Assembly: GCA_965116865.1 (NCBI GenBank)
Contig: OZ220727.1
Location: 3,260,495 to 3,324,494 of the forward strand
Length of the DNA stretch: 64,000 bases
DNA from: Aldehydirespirator sp965116865
GTDB taxonomy: Bacteria > Actinomycetota > Acidimicrobiia > Acidimicrobiales > Aldehydirespiratoraceae
Reading direction: 5' to 3'
Position 1 is the stretch's first letter, and each line of letters starts with the position of its first letter. This document shows, piece by piece, positions 8,813 to 16,788 of this stretch. The notes beneath the pieces were generated by a model, which saw only the letters and a list, made by a program, of their open reading frames with translations, did no database searches and was not told where the DNA came from. The translations under genes and the position numbers were made by a program.

Positions 8813-9257
8813 TCCGAACCTGTACTGCAAGGCGCGGCCCCCCAACAGGTTCACCGGCGAGGTCTACGCGCCGGACTGGGTCAGCATCGGCTGGGAGATC
8901 GCCGGGCCGCACGCGGCGGCGTTGGGGTGGTTCGGGGCGCATCTGGTTCGTTGGAGCACCCAGATCGCGCTGCAATGTGTGGAGTTTGCCGTTCCGGGGG
9001 AGCCGGCGCAGCGCAATCCGCACCCGAGGGTCGAGAGATCCGGCGAGGCCGTGGCCCGAACGCCTCTCAGGCCGCAGCGAACAAGAGTAGAAGACACCCC
9101 ATCGCTGCCGCAGAACGGCGCCACACCCAAGCCGCCTCTCAGGCCGCAGCGAACAAGAGCAGAAGACACCTCATCGTGTCGTGACGGGCATGCGCCTGTC
9201 CACGCGGCCCCTGGATTAGCCGGCGCCTTGACCACCGCACCCCCGACCTGGCCGTGA
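8799..9257 (+). CDS. Hypothetical protein, second half made of repeats
   Basis: Starts with an ATG overlapping the last 14 bases of fdhD. Residues 1-63 (for example NRFTGEVYAPDWVSIGWEIA, then LGWFGAHLVRWSTQIALQCVEF) have a natural composition, but I do not recognise the family. From about residue 85 the frame runs through two 72-bp-spaced copies of the dispersed GC-rich element and becomes compositional. The true protein may once have ended near 9060. Coding status is uncertain. Confidence 0.35.
   Translation: MSTPDPNLYCKARPPNRFTGEVYAPDWVSIGWEIAGPHAAALGWFGAHLVRWSTQIALQCVEFAVPGEPAQRNPHPRVERSGEAVARTPLRPQRTRVEDTPSLPQNGATPKPPLRPQRTRAEDTSSCRDGHAPVHAAPGLAGALTTAPPTWP
9045..9175. repeat. Dispersed GC-rich element, two copies 72 bp apart
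   Basis: CGCCTCTCAGGCCGCAGCGA plus ACAAGAG(T/C)AGAAGACACC occurs at 9061 and again at 9133. Related sequences occur at 12597-12672, 25735-25815, 40694-40795 (inverted) and 57170-57312. The family core is GTGGCCCGAGCGGCCCTCAG followed by GTCGCAGCGAACAAGAGCGG. Confidence 0.7.
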
Positions 9258-10666
9258 ACGGCCGAACTCTCGGCGGGACGGGCCGCTGCCTGATGCTGGC
9301 TGCCGCAGCCGTGGCGGCCTCTGCCGGCGCCGGGAGCGGCTGCGCATCCGACGACGAACTGTCGACGCCGAGGCCGACGGCGCCGATCTTGGGGCCGGCA
9401 CCGGACGGGACCAGGCAAGCGGACGGAAATGCGGCAGCCGGCGAGACCTCGGATCCCGAACCAGCCGGCGGCGAGCAGACGGACCGTGGTGCCTCTGCAT
9501 CTGCGGCAGCCGCAAGCGGTGAAGCCGCGGAACCGACCGACGAACGCCGGGCGGGCAGGTCCGTGACCGCCGGTCCGGGTCAGGACCGAGACGCCAAGCG
9601 GCCCGACGGCGACCTGTCCGCGGCGGACGTGACCCTCCGGACGGTGCTCACTCTCGAGGAACCGATCGACATGGCGGTCGCCCCCGGCGACGACCTGGTG
9701 TGGATAGCGGAGAGGGCCGGCCGCGTCCTGCGGGTCGGCATGGAGCATGGGGAGGTGGCGGAGACGATTCTGGACATCACGGCCGAGACCGAGGCCGACG
9801 GCGAGCGGGGCCTGCTCGGCATAGCGGTGACCGACCGCTGGCTGTTCGCCAATTTCACGGACCTCGAAGGCGACACCCGCGTCGACGCCTTCGAACGCGA
9901 GGGGACCGGTCTGAGCGGGCGGCGGCGGACGGTCCTGTTCCAGCCTCAGCCCTTCCGCAACCACAACGGCGGGGACCTGGCCATCGGCCCCGACGGCCTT
10001 CTGTACGTGGCTTTCGGAGACGGCGGATCGTCGGGAGACCCGCTCGACGCCGGCCAGGACCCCTCGACCTGGCTGGGGGCCGTCCTGCGGATCGAGCCCA
10101 CGCCTGACGCCGCCGAACCCTATGCCGTGCCAGCCGACAATCCCTTCGCCGCCGGTCCCGGCACCGCAGGGCGGCCCGAGATCTTCCTCACCGGGGTGCG
10201 CAACCCGTGGCGCCTCTCGTTCGACCGGGCCACCGGCGACCTCTGGATCGGCGACGTGGGGCAGGACGCCTACGAGGAGGTGACTGTTCTGCCGGCCGCC
10301 AACGGTGGCGGCCTCGGCGCGAATCTCGGTTGGCGCCTGCGCGAAGGCCTGCACGCCTACGCCGGCGACGAGCCGTCCGGCCATGCCGACCCGGTGTGGG
10401 AGTACGGCCGGGACGACGGCTGCAGCGTCACCGGCGGGTATGTCTACCGCGGCTCCGCCGTCGAGGACCTCTACGGCGCGTACGTGTTCGGCGACTACTG
10501 CACGTCGCGCTTGTGGGCCGTCCGGATCTCCACCGGCGAGGTCGAGTTCCGCGACCTGGGCGCGCAAGTGCCGGGCGGCGCCCTTGCGTCGTTCGGCGAG
10601 GACGCCGACGGCGAGCTGTACGCGCTGTCGCTCGACGGAGCCGTCTCGCGCGTGGTCCCCCGGTGA
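9254..10666 (+). CDS. PQQ-type sugar (glucose/sorbosone) dehydrogenase, exported
   Basis: A 470-residue protein of the soluble glucose/sorbosone dehydrogenase family, which oxidises sugars with PQQ in a six-bladed propeller outside the membrane. It has an N-terminal export signal ending GSGCASDD, a plausible though weak lipobox, then about 85 residues of Ala/Glu/Pro-rich linker. The propeller follows: IDMAVAPGDDLVWIAERAGR, GERGLLGIAV, FRNHNGGDLAIGPDGLLYVA, FGDGGSSGDP, FLTGVRNPWRLSFDRATGDL, WIGDVGQDAYEEV, then DGCSVTGGYVYRG and YVFGDYCTSRLWA. The HNGG, GDGGS and GVRNPWR blocks are the usual active-site loops. Start is GTG; no clear promoter is seen. The substrate cannot be told from sequence. 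Confidence 0.88.
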   Translation: MNGRTLGGTGRCLMLAAAAVAASAGAGSGCASDDELSTPRPTAPILGPAPDGTRQADGNAAAGETSDPEPAGGEQTDRGASASAAAASGEAAEPTDERRAGRSVTAGPGQDRDAKRPDGDLSAADVTLRTVLTLEEPIDMAVAPGDDLVWIAERAGRVLRVGMEHGEVAETILDITAETEADGERGLLGIAVTDRWLFANFTDLEGDTRVDAFEREGTGLSGRRRTVLFQPQPFRNHNGGDLAIGPDGLLYVAFGDGGSSGDPLDAGQDPSTWLGAVLRIEPTPDAAEPYAVPADNPFAAGPGTAGRPEIFLTGVRNPWRLSFDRATGDLWIGDVGQDAYEEVTVLPAANGGGLGANLGWRLREGLHAYAGDEPSGHADPVWEYGRDDGCSVTGGYVYRGSAVEDLYGAYVFGDYCTSRLWAVRISTGEVEFRDLGAQVPGGALASFGEDADGELYALSLDGAVSRVVPR

Positions 10667-10945
10667 CAATGCCCGACGGCCCGACACCGACGAGCGCAAC
10701 ACTGACGAGAGGCACCACGCATGCCCGGTCGGTGCCGGTGACAATGCCCGACGGCCCGACACCAACGAGCGCAACACTGACGAGAGGCACCACGCATGCC
10801 CGGTCGGTGCCGGTGACAATGCCCGACGGCCCGACACCGACGAGCGCAACACTGACGAGAGGCACCACGCATGCCCGGTCGGTGCCGGTGACAACGCCCG
10901 ACGGCCCGACACCGACGAGCGCAACACCGACAAGAGGCACAGCTC
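10662..10945. repeat. 75-bp tandem repeat after the dehydrogenase, about 3.7 copies
   Basis: Units begin at the dehydrogenase stop (GGTGACAATGCCCGACGGCC) at 10662 and recur at 10737, 10812 and 10887 with one or two differences. The last unit reads ACAACGCC and degrades near 10940. Confidence 0.94.
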
Positions 10946-11062
10946 GCGGCGAGCAAGCGCGGAGGTGGCGCCGCCGCGGCATCACGGACTCTCACCTGTT
11001 CGAGGATGCCTTTCAGCAGTCCACTCGTCGACGCTCGCCGCGGTCGTCTACTCTCGGTTGCT

Positions 11063-11515
11063 GTGACCGCCGCCGGGACCCGGATCGAGGAGTGCGTCGC
11101 CGTCACCGACGAACTGGTCGACGCCATGCGGCGGCTCATCCCTCAGCTGTCGTCGTCCAACCCTCCGCCCGGCCGGGCCGAGTTGGAGGAGATCGTGGCC
11201 TCGCCCGCCACGACGCTGTTCGTGGCCCGGCACCGGGGCCGGATCGTCGGCGCGCTCACCCTGGTAGCGGTCCGCATCCCGACCGGCGTGCGGGCACGCA
11301 TCGAGGACGTGGTGGTGGACGAGACGGTGAGGGGCAGGCGCGTGGGCGAACGGCTCAGCGAGGCCGCCCTGAAGGCCGCCCGCGGCCTAGGCGCCCGCAG
11401 CACCGACCTCACGTCGAGGCCCTCGCGGGAGGCGGCCAACCGCCTCTACGCCCGCATGGGCTTCGAGCGGCGAGAGTCGAACGTCTACCGCCACACATCG
11501 AGCACCGACCCGTGA
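11063..11515 (+). CDS. GNAT-family N-acetyltransferase
   Basis: A 150-residue GNAT acetyltransferase. Typical secondary-structure text is present: TTLFVARHRGRIVGALTLVAV (strands 2-4), IEDVVVDETVRGRRVGERLS (acetyl-CoA P-loop, with R.GRRVGE standing for Q/RxxGxG/A), then ANRLYARMGFERRESNVYR at the C-terminus. The start GTG at 11063 follows TACTCT with an 8-base gap; an upstream ATG at 11006 would add 19 residues not seen in the family. The acceptor substrate is unknown. It runs codirectionally with the PAC2 gene 119 bases downstream. Confidence 0.85.
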   Translation: MTAAGTRIEECVAVTDELVDAMRRLIPQLSSSNPPPGRAELEEIVASPATTLFVARHRGRIVGALTLVAVRIPTGVRARIEDVVVDETVRGRRVGERLSEAALKAARGLGARSTDLTSRPSREAANRLYARMGFERRESNVYRHTSSTDP

Positions 11516-11634
11516 GCAGACCGAGGCGAGCAGCAGCATGTCGAACGTCCGAACATCATCCGGTCAATGTCGCCGTCATGGACGTCACCTCCGGCTGGGG
11601 TGGTCGGCAACGGCCCGGCGCTATGGTGGCGCCC

Positions 11635-12516
11635 GTGTCGATCGAGCCGGAGCATGTCCTGTGGTCGGGGCCGAAGCCCGAGCTCGACCGCCCCACACTG
11701 ATAGCCGCGTTCGAGGGCTGGAACGACGCCGGCGACGCGGCCACCACCGCGGCCTCCCATCTTGCCGGCCGCTGGGGATGCGTTCCGGTGGCGGAGATAG
11801 ACCCCGAGCCGTTCTTCGATTTCACGGCCGCCCGGCCGACGATCCACCTCGACGAGAACAAGGCCCGACGCATCGACTGGCCGGTGAACGAGGTGCGGGT
11901 GACGCGTCGCGACGCCCCCGGCGCCGACGCGGCCGTGCTGATCGGCACCGAGCCGCAGTTGAAGTGGCGGACATTCACCCGCCAGTTCATCTCGCTTGCC
12001 GAGTCGCTCGGGGTGGAGCGGGTGGTCACCCTCGGCGCGCTCCTCGCCGAGGTTCCCCACAGTCGCGACGTGGAAGTGTACGGCTCCTCCGACGACGAGG
12101 ACCTCCGAGTCGAGCTGGGCCTCACCCCGTCCACCTACGAGGGGCCCACCGGGATCGTGGGCGTGCTGTCGTCGGCCTGCCGGGACGCCGGGTACCGCAC
12201 CGTGTCGTTCTGGTCGGCGGTGCCGTCGTACATGCCGGCCGCGCCGTCGCCTAAGGCTGCGCTGGCTCTGGTGAACCGGGTCTGCGCCCTGATGAAGGCT
12301 CCGGTGCCGACCTTCGACCTCGAGCAGCGGGCTGTGACCTACGAGCGTGAACTCACCAAGATAGTCGCCGAGGACGACGAGACCGCGGAGTACGTGGCCC
12401 GCCTCGAGAGAGCTTGGGACGCAGACCGGGGTGAGGACACCGCCGGCACGTCGCTCAGCGACAACCCCGACCAGTTGGTGGCCGAGGTCGAGAAGTTCCT
12501 GCGGGAGGGCGGCTAG
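11635..12516 (+). CDS. PAC2-family protein (proteasome-assembly-chaperone-like)
   Basis: A 293-residue PAC2-domain protein, a family named after eukaryotic proteasome assembly chaperone 2 and widespread in actinobacteria, where its role is poorly defined. Typical blocks: RPTLIAAFEGWNDAGDAAT at the N-terminus, PEPFFDFTAARPTI, VLIGTEPQLKWRTF, VTLGALLAEVPHSR, LTPSTYEGPTGIVGVL and YMPAAPSPKAALAL. The GTG at 11635 is preferred because TATGGT lies 7 bases before it; an in-frame ATG at 11578 is possible. The C-terminal 40 residues are acidic and helical. No proteasome genes are in the window. Confidence 0.88.
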   Translation: MSIEPEHVLWSGPKPELDRPTLIAAFEGWNDAGDAATTAASHLAGRWGCVPVAEIDPEPFFDFTAARPTIHLDENKARRIDWPVNEVRVTRRDAPGADAAVLIGTEPQLKWRTFTRQFISLAESLGVERVVTLGALLAEVPHSRDVEVYGSSDDEDLRVELGLTPSTYEGPTGIVGVLSSACRDAGYRTVSFWSAVPSYMPAAPSPKAALALVNRVCALMKAPVPTFDLEQRAVTYERELTKIVAEDDETAEYVARLERAWDADRGEDTAGTSLSDNPDQLVAEVEKFLREGG

Positions 12517-12524
12517 AGGCCGAG

Positions 12525-12675
12525 CGGAGCGGCACCGCAGCCGGACCGCAGCCCCAAGAGACAGAGCGAAGCGGAGCGGCACCGCAGCCGGACCGCAGCC
12601 CGAGCAGCCCTCAGGTCGCAGCGTACAGAGCGGGAATGACACCGCTGCGACACTACGGACTCTCACCTGTCTGCG
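12525..12675. repeat. Short direct repeats and a copy of the dispersed element
   Basis: GCGGCACCGCAGCCGGACCG occurs twice (about 12530 and 12577). From 12607 follows the dispersed-element core CCTCAGGTCGCAGCG with GAGCGGGAATGACACCGCTG. The tail GGACTCTCACCTGT also occurs near 10985. Confidence 0.65.
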
Positions 12676-12711
12676 CCTGCTCCAAGGTCGCAGCGTGCAG
12701 GAGCGGGAAGC

Positions 12712-13416
12712 TCAGCTCTCGGTCCCGCCGCTCCACAGAGGGGTGCGGGGGCGGTCGAAGAGCACCTCCACCGGTTCGCCCCGGATGGCGCTGAAGGCGT
12801 GCGGGGCCCACAGCTCTGGGCGGGCGGTGCGCTGGGGCAGCTCATCCTCGGCGAAGAATCCCACGTCGGTGCATTCCAGCGGATGGGCCTCGAGCTCGCC
12901 GCCGAGGCTGCGGCAATGGAACACGATCGACACCAGCGGCACGCGGTGGAAGCCGAGGCGCATCCCGTCGAGGATGGCGATGGGCCGGACCACCTCGCAG
13001 TCGATCCCGGTCTCCTCGCGGACCTCCTTGACCGCCACCTCCGACGGCGAGTAGCCCACGTCGGACCATCCGGTGGGATACAGCCACCAGCCGGAGTCGG
13101 CCCGCTGCACCAGCAGGATGCGGCCCTCGTCGTCGCCGACGACAGCCCCGACGGTGATCTTGGGCGTGACGTACCCGGCGATGCCCTCACCGACGCCGTC
13201 GAGCCACTGCTGGACCTGGTTCTCGGCGTCGATCCCGGCCGCGCTGTGGGCCCGGATGTCGGCCGCCACGGCCAGCACCTCCTCGAAGCGCTCCCGCTCG
13301 TAGCGGCTCTCGGTGAAGCCCAGCCCGGTCCGGGCTATGCCGGCCAGGCTCTCGGCCCAGCGCAGGATGCCGGCCTCGCCCACCGGAACGCCCGGCGCAT
13401 CGGCATCCTCGGCCAT
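12712..13416 (-). CDS. NUDIX hydrolase with N-terminal accessory domain
   Basis: A 234-residue NUDIX protein with the helical N-terminal domain found in ADP-ribose/NAD-type NUDIX hydrolases (residues 12-75), then the NUDIX fold from ITVGAVVGDDEGRILLVQRA. The signature region reads GWSDVGYSPSEVAVKEVREE then TGI. The core REUxEExGU half is intact with K for R, but the first box glutamate is a tyrosine. The metal-binding EE pair is kept, so activity is likely but specificity is unknown. The ATG at 13416 lies 6 bases after TAGGGT, so the gene is leaderless. This promoter and the first 11 codons are repeated three more times upstream. Confidence 0.88.
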   Translation of the reverse strand: MAEDADAPGVPVGEAGILRWAESLAGIARTGLGFTESRYERERFEEVLAVAADIRAHSAAGIDAENQVQQWLDGVGEGIAGYVTPKITVGAVVGDDEGRILLVQRADSGWWLYPTGWSDVGYSPSEVAVKEVREETGIDCEVVRPIAILDGMRLGFHRVPLVSIVFHCRSLGGELEAHPLECTDVGFFAEDELPQRTARPELWAPHAFSAIRGEPVEVLFDRPRTPLWSGGTES

Positions 13417-13654
13417 CACGGCACCCTAATCCGGCCTCATCCAGCCCGACGAAGCCGGAACGCCCGGCGCGTCGGCATCCTCGGCCATCACGGCACCCTA
13501 ACCCGGCCTCATCCAGCCCGACGAAGCCGGAACGCCCGGCGCGTCGGCATCCTCGGCCATCACGGCACCCTAACCCGGCCTCATCCAGCCCGACGAAGCC
13601 GGAACGCCCGGCGCGTCGGCATCCTCGGCCATCACGGCACCCTAACCCGGCCTG
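13383..13654. repeat. 72-bp tandem repeat of the NUDIX promoter and start, about 3.8 copies
   Basis: Units at 13383, 13455, 13527 and 13599 (CCGGAACGCCCGGCGC...). Read leftwards, each contains TAGGGT, a 6-base gap, ATG and the first 11 codons of the NUDIX gene. The three upstream copies encode the closed mini-ORF MAEDADAPGVPASSGWMRPG. Confidence 0.95.
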
Positions 13655-13772
13655 CGGCACACACCGGGAGCGCCAGTTCAGCCACATGCGCGGGACCCTG
13701 CCGGCCGGCAGCCACCGCCCGTCAAGGCGTGCTCGTCGGCAGCCACCGCCCGCCGGCGCCGCAGGCAGAATG

Positions 13773-14450
13773 TCAGCCGGCGCGCGCGAGGATCTCGTCG
13801 GCCGGTCCTACCAGGCCGGTGACGAACGGCCCGAACTCGGCGTAGGCGGCCGAGGCCCGGTCGTAGCGCATGGTGTAGACGGTCTCCTTGAGGGCACCGA
13901 TATCGGTGCCGAAGAGGGTGACGCCCCACTCCCAGTCGTCGAGCCCGGTGGATGCGGTCACGAGCTGCACGATGCGCCCCGCGAACTTGCGTCCCGAAGC
14001 GCCGTGCTCGTACATGAGCTCCTTGCGCTCGTCGAATCCGAGCTCGTACCAGTTCTGGCCGGCGTTGCGCCGCTTGGTCATGGGGTAGAAGCACCAGGCC
14101 GGCTTGCCCGGCGGCGGCAGCTTGGGATTGAGGCGCATTTCGGCCATCTCCGCGGGCAAGCCCAGGGCGTACTCCGACAGCTCGGTGATCGACACGTAGC
14201 TGTCCACAATCTCCAGCCCGGCCCGCACCAGGCCGGTCTGCAGGTCTCGCAGCGCCCAGGCGTCGGCGTGCAGGCCCATGAAGCACAGCTGCGCCTTGTG
14301 GCCCAGCACCGCCACCGTCACCACCTGGGCGCCCGCCCCGGTCGCACCCTTCACCGCATCGAGCGCCGCAGTGTCGTCGGTGCCGGGCGCGCGGGCGCAG
14401 AACAGATGCACCACGACCAGCCCCCGGCTCACGCCAACCGATTCCACCAT
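13773..14450 (-). CDS. hemQ: HemQ, coproheme decarboxylase (chlorite-dismutase family)
   Basis: A 225-residue member of the chlorite-dismutase fold. In actinobacteria this is HemQ, which uses peroxide to decarboxylate coproheme III to heme b, the last step of the coproporphyrin-dependent pathway. Diagnostic blocks: AWCFYPMTKRRNAGQNWYEL (with the tyrosine region used in catalysis), RKELMYEHGASGRKFAGR (proximal heme histidine in EHG), STGLDDWEWGVTLFGTD and MRYDRASAAYAEFGPF. The ATG at 14450 lies 6 bases after TAGACT. No other heme gene is adjacent, which is not unusual. Confidence 0.93.
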   Translation of the reverse strand: MVESVGVSRGLVVVHLFCARAPGTDDTAALDAVKGATGAGAQVVTVAVLGHKAQLCFMGLHADAWALRDLQTGLVRAGLEIVDSYVSITELSEYALGLPAEMAEMRLNPKLPPPGKPAWCFYPMTKRRNAGQNWYELGFDERKELMYEHGASGRKFAGRIVQLVTASTGLDDWEWGVTLFGTDIGALKETVYTMRYDRASAAYAEFGPFVTGLVGPADEILARAG

Positions 14451-14510
14451 CACCGCAGTCTACGAAGTGTCAAACCGTTACAACCCATTGGAGTCGGGCC
14501 AGCTGACGGC

Positions 14511-15359
14511 TCACGGCCGAGCGATCCGCCGGATCAGGCCTTCCTGCACCACCGATACCACCAGCCGGCCGTCGCGGGTGAACACCCGGCCGGTGGCCAG
14601 CCCCCGCGCACCGCCCGCGGCCGAGGTGTGCTGGTCGTACAGGAGCCAATCGTCGGCTCGGAACGGGCCGTGGAACCACATGGCGTGATCGAGGCTGGCC
14701 AGCATCACCCGCGGGTCGGCCGAGCTCGTGCCGTGGGGCGCCAGCACGGTGTCGAGCAGGGTCAGGTCGCTGGCGTAGGTGAGCAGGCAGGCGTGCAGCA
14801 CCGGGTTGTCGCCCAGCGTGCCGTCGGCCCGCATCCACACCATCTGTCTGGGCGGCAGCGGACCGCGGCGATCGAGCGGGCTGGTGGTCACATAGCGGAT
14901 GTCCAGTGCCTGCAGGCGGTCGGGCGGGTCCCTGTGCGGGTCGGCGGCCTTGATCCGCTCGGTGCGGGGCGGCAGCGTCTCGGGGTTCGGGGCCTCCGGC
15001 ATCGGGTCGGCGTGCTCGAATCCGTCCTCGGCGATGTGGAACGACGCCGCAAGCTGGAAGATGGCCCGCCCGTGCTGGACGGCGACCACACGCCGGGTGG
15101 TGAACGACCGCCCGTCCCGTATGCGGTCCACGTCGTAGAGCACGGGGGCCTTGGGGTCGCCGGCCCGCAGGAAGTAGGCGTGCAGCGAATGCACGGAGCC
15201 CCGGTCCACGGTCCGGGCCGCGGCGACCAGTGCCTGGCCGGCCACCTGGCCGCCGAAGATGCGCTGGCTGTCGTCGTCAGGCGAGCGGCCACGGAAGATG
15301 TTGACCTCGACGGTTTCGAGGTCGAGGAGTGCCACCACATTGTCGAGCGCCGTCTGCAT
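14511..15359 (-). CDS. tesB: Acyl-CoA thioesterase II (TesB-like)
   Basis: A 282-residue double-hotdog thioesterase that hydrolyses acyl-CoA to free acid and CoA. Typical features: FRGRSPDDDSQRIFGGQVAG, VHSLHAYFLRAGDPKAPVLY, DGRSFTTRRVVAVQHGRAIF, then the second domain with LTYASDLTLLDTVL, SLDHAMWFHGPFRADDWLLY and the end GRVFTRDGRLVVSVVQEGL. The catalytic D/T/Q set of E. coli TesB matches LTYASD and VVQEG in position. The start at 15359 is chosen because CATGAT lies 6 bases upstream; a GTG at 15365 would abut that box. It is divergent from the GtrA gene. Confidence 0.92.
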   Translation of the reverse strand: MQTALDNVVALLDLETVEVNIFRGRSPDDDSQRIFGGQVAGQALVAAARTVDRGSVHSLHAYFLRAGDPKAPVLYDVDRIRDGRSFTTRRVVAVQHGRAIFQLAASFHIAEDGFEHADPMPEAPNPETLPPRTERIKAADPHRDPPDRLQALDIRYVTTSPLDRRGPLPPRQMVWMRADGTLGDNPVLHACLLTYASDLTLLDTVLAPHGTSSADPRVMLASLDHAMWFHGPFRADDWLLYDQHTSAAGGARGLATGRVFTRDGRLVVSVVQEGLIRRIARP

Positions 15360-15391
15360 CAGCACATCATGCCCCGGTTGCGGGCAATAGC

Positions 15392-15520
15392 CTGCGGTCG
15401 TGGCTTCCTCGGTGCCTTCCTTGTTGCGGCGCGATCAGCCGGCTGGACGCCCAGCCGTGGCTGGACTGCGGTCGTGACCTCCGCGGCGCCTTCCTTGCTG
15501 CAGCGGCTCAGAGTCGAGCA
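15392..15520. repeat. 74-bp degenerate duplication of the gtrA start region
   Basis: CTGCGGTCGTGGCTTCCTCG at 15392 is echoed by CTGCGGTCGTGACCTCCGCG 74 bases later, both followed by GCCTTCCTTG. The first copy has TAGCCT 6 bases before its GTG (15400) but is out of frame with GtrA. The second GTG (15474) is in frame but has lost the -10 box. Confidence 0.75.
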
Positions 15521-15938
15521 CGGGCTCAAAGCGCTGCGCTACTGCGGAGTGTCGGTCGTGAACGTGATGGTCGGGCTCAGTGTGCTGGTGATCGTCCATG
15601 GTGTGCTGGGCTGGGCCGCTGCTGCGGCCAACCTTGCGGCCTGGATGGTGAGCACCGCGCCCGCATACTTCCTGAGCAGGGCATGGGTGTGGCAGCGCCG
15701 CGGCTCTCACCGGCTGGGCGGCGAAGTGCTCACCTTCTGGGTTGTGGCGCTGGTCGGGCTGGCGTTGTCGTCGTTGGTGGTCGCTGCCGTGGAGCACTTC
15801 ACGCAGCGCACGCTGCTGGTGGTGACCGGCTACCTCGGCGCCTACGGCGGTGTGTGGGTGGCCAAATATGTGTTCCTTGACCGGGTGTTGTGGCCCCGAG
15901 CCGGCGACGATGGACGAGCGTCTGCGCCGCGCGGCTGA
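15474..15938 (+). CDS. GtrA-family membrane protein
   Basis: A 154-residue protein of the GtrA family, small four-helix membrane proteins linked to export or flipping of lipid-linked sugars for cell-surface polysaccharide. Four hydrophobic segments are visible: SVVNVMVGLSVLVIVHGVLG, AAAANLAAWMVSTAPAYFLS, VLTFWVVALVGLALSSLVVA and LLVVTGYLGAYGGVWVAKYV. The motif AYFLSRAWVWQRRGSHR matches the conserved NF.l.r.wVF loop of the family. The start is uncertain because the promoter/start region is duplicated out of frame. It overlaps the following methyltransferase by 29 bases. Confidence 0.82.
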   Translation: MTSAAPSLLQRLRVEHGLKALRYCGVSVVNVMVGLSVLVIVHGVLGWAAAAANLAAWMVSTAPAYFLSRAWVWQRRGSHRLGGEVLTFWVVALVGLALSSLVVAAVEHFTQRTLLVVTGYLGAYGGVWVAKYVFLDRVLWPRAGDDGRASAPRG

Positions 15939-16545
15939 AGCGGCGCGCGGCTTCATGCCGGCCGACGAGGGACTGGCCCTCCATGAGGCCGCCGGGTCGC
16001 TCGAGGTGGACGGACCGCTGCTGGAGGTGGGCAGCTACTGCGGCAAGTCGGCCGTGTACCTGGGCGCCGCCGCGCGGCGGGCGGGGCGCGTGCTCTTCTG
16101 CGTGGACCACCACCGCGGCTCCGAGGAGAACCAGCCCGGCTGGGAGCATCACGACCCCGAGGTGGTGGACCCCGATCTGGGCGTGATCGACACGCTGCCC
16201 TTCTTCCGTCGCACCGTCCGCGACGCCGGCCTGGAGGGAACTGCCGTAGCCGTGGTGGGCGACTCGCCGTTAGTGGCGTCTCTGTGGGCCACTCCGCTGG
16301 CCATGGTGTTCATCGACGGCGGACACGGCGCCGGGCCGGCTCGCCGCGACTACGAGGGCTGGGCGCCCCATGTGAGGCCGGGAGGGATCCTGGCCATTCA
16401 CGACGTGTTCGAGGATCCCGCCGACGGCGGGCGGGCGCCGTACGAGATCTGGCGCCGGGCGCTGTCCGAGGGCCGCTTCCTGCAGTGGTCGGAGGTTGGC
16501 TCGTTGCGTGTGCTGCGGCGTGTGGCGCCCGGCTGCGGCGGGTAG
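15910..16545 (+). CDS. Class I SAM-dependent methyltransferase
   Basis: A 211-residue methyltransferase of the Methyltransf_24/CmcI-like type. The SAM-binding motif I is LLEVGSYCGKSAVYLG (residues about 37-52). FCVDHHRGSEENQ carries the acidic residue after strand 2. LAMVFIDGGHGAGPARRDYE, GWAPHVRPGGILAIHDVFED and APYEIW are typical of enzymes acting on sugar or small-molecule hydroxyls. The start ATG at 15910 gives a clean N-terminus and overlaps the end of gtrA, suggesting coexpression and perhaps work on the same surface glycan. The substrate is unknown. Confidence 0.8.
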   Translation: MDERLRRAAEAARGFMPADEGLALHEAAGSLEVDGPLLEVGSYCGKSAVYLGAAARRAGRVLFCVDHHRGSEENQPGWEHHDPEVVDPDLGVIDTLPFFRRTVRDAGLEGTAVAVVGDSPLVASLWATPLAMVFIDGGHGAGPARRDYEGWAPHVRPGGILAIHDVFEDPADGGRAPYEIWRRALSEGRFLQWSEVGSLRVLRRVAPGCGG

Positions 16546-16574
16546 AGGCAGTCGGTGCGCCGGAGCCCGCTGTC

Positions 16575-16775
16575 GGCGGGTCGGGTGTCGGTGGTGGTGT
16601 TGCCGGGCGGGTCGGTCAGTTCTGTGCCTGTCGCGGGATCGGCGGGGTCGGCGGGTCGGGTGTCGGTGGTGGTGTTGCCGGGCGGGTCGGTCAGTTCTGT
16701 GCCTGTCGCGGGATCGGCGGGGTCGGCGGGTCGGGTGTCGGTGGTGGTGTTGCCGGGCGGGTCGGTCAGAGCTCG
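16575..16775. repeat. 75-bp tandem repeat, about 2.6 copies
   Basis: GGCGGGTCGGGTGTCGGTGG at 16575, 16650 and 16725, each followed by GTTGCCGGGCGGGTCGGTCA. It lies between the methyltransferase stop and the deacetylase gene. The unit length is a multiple of three, so an open frame runs through it. Confidence 0.93.
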
Positions 16776-16788
16776 CGCCGCGGGTCGG

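Noticed and set aside
10207..12516. 769-codon frame covering the dehydrogenase, GNAT and PAC2 genes
   Set aside because: The first 450 codons overlap two clear genes in other frames and are Arg/Pro-rich. Only the PAC2 part from 11635 is protein-like.
13686..15938. 750-codon plus-strand frame across hemQ and tesB
   Set aside because: It is antisense to two well-identified genes; only the GtrA end is real.
16555..16788. Extending the deacetylase N-terminus through the 75-bp repeats
   Set aside because: It would put about 80 repetitive residues before a normal lipoprotein signal. The frame stays open only because 75 is a multiple of three.
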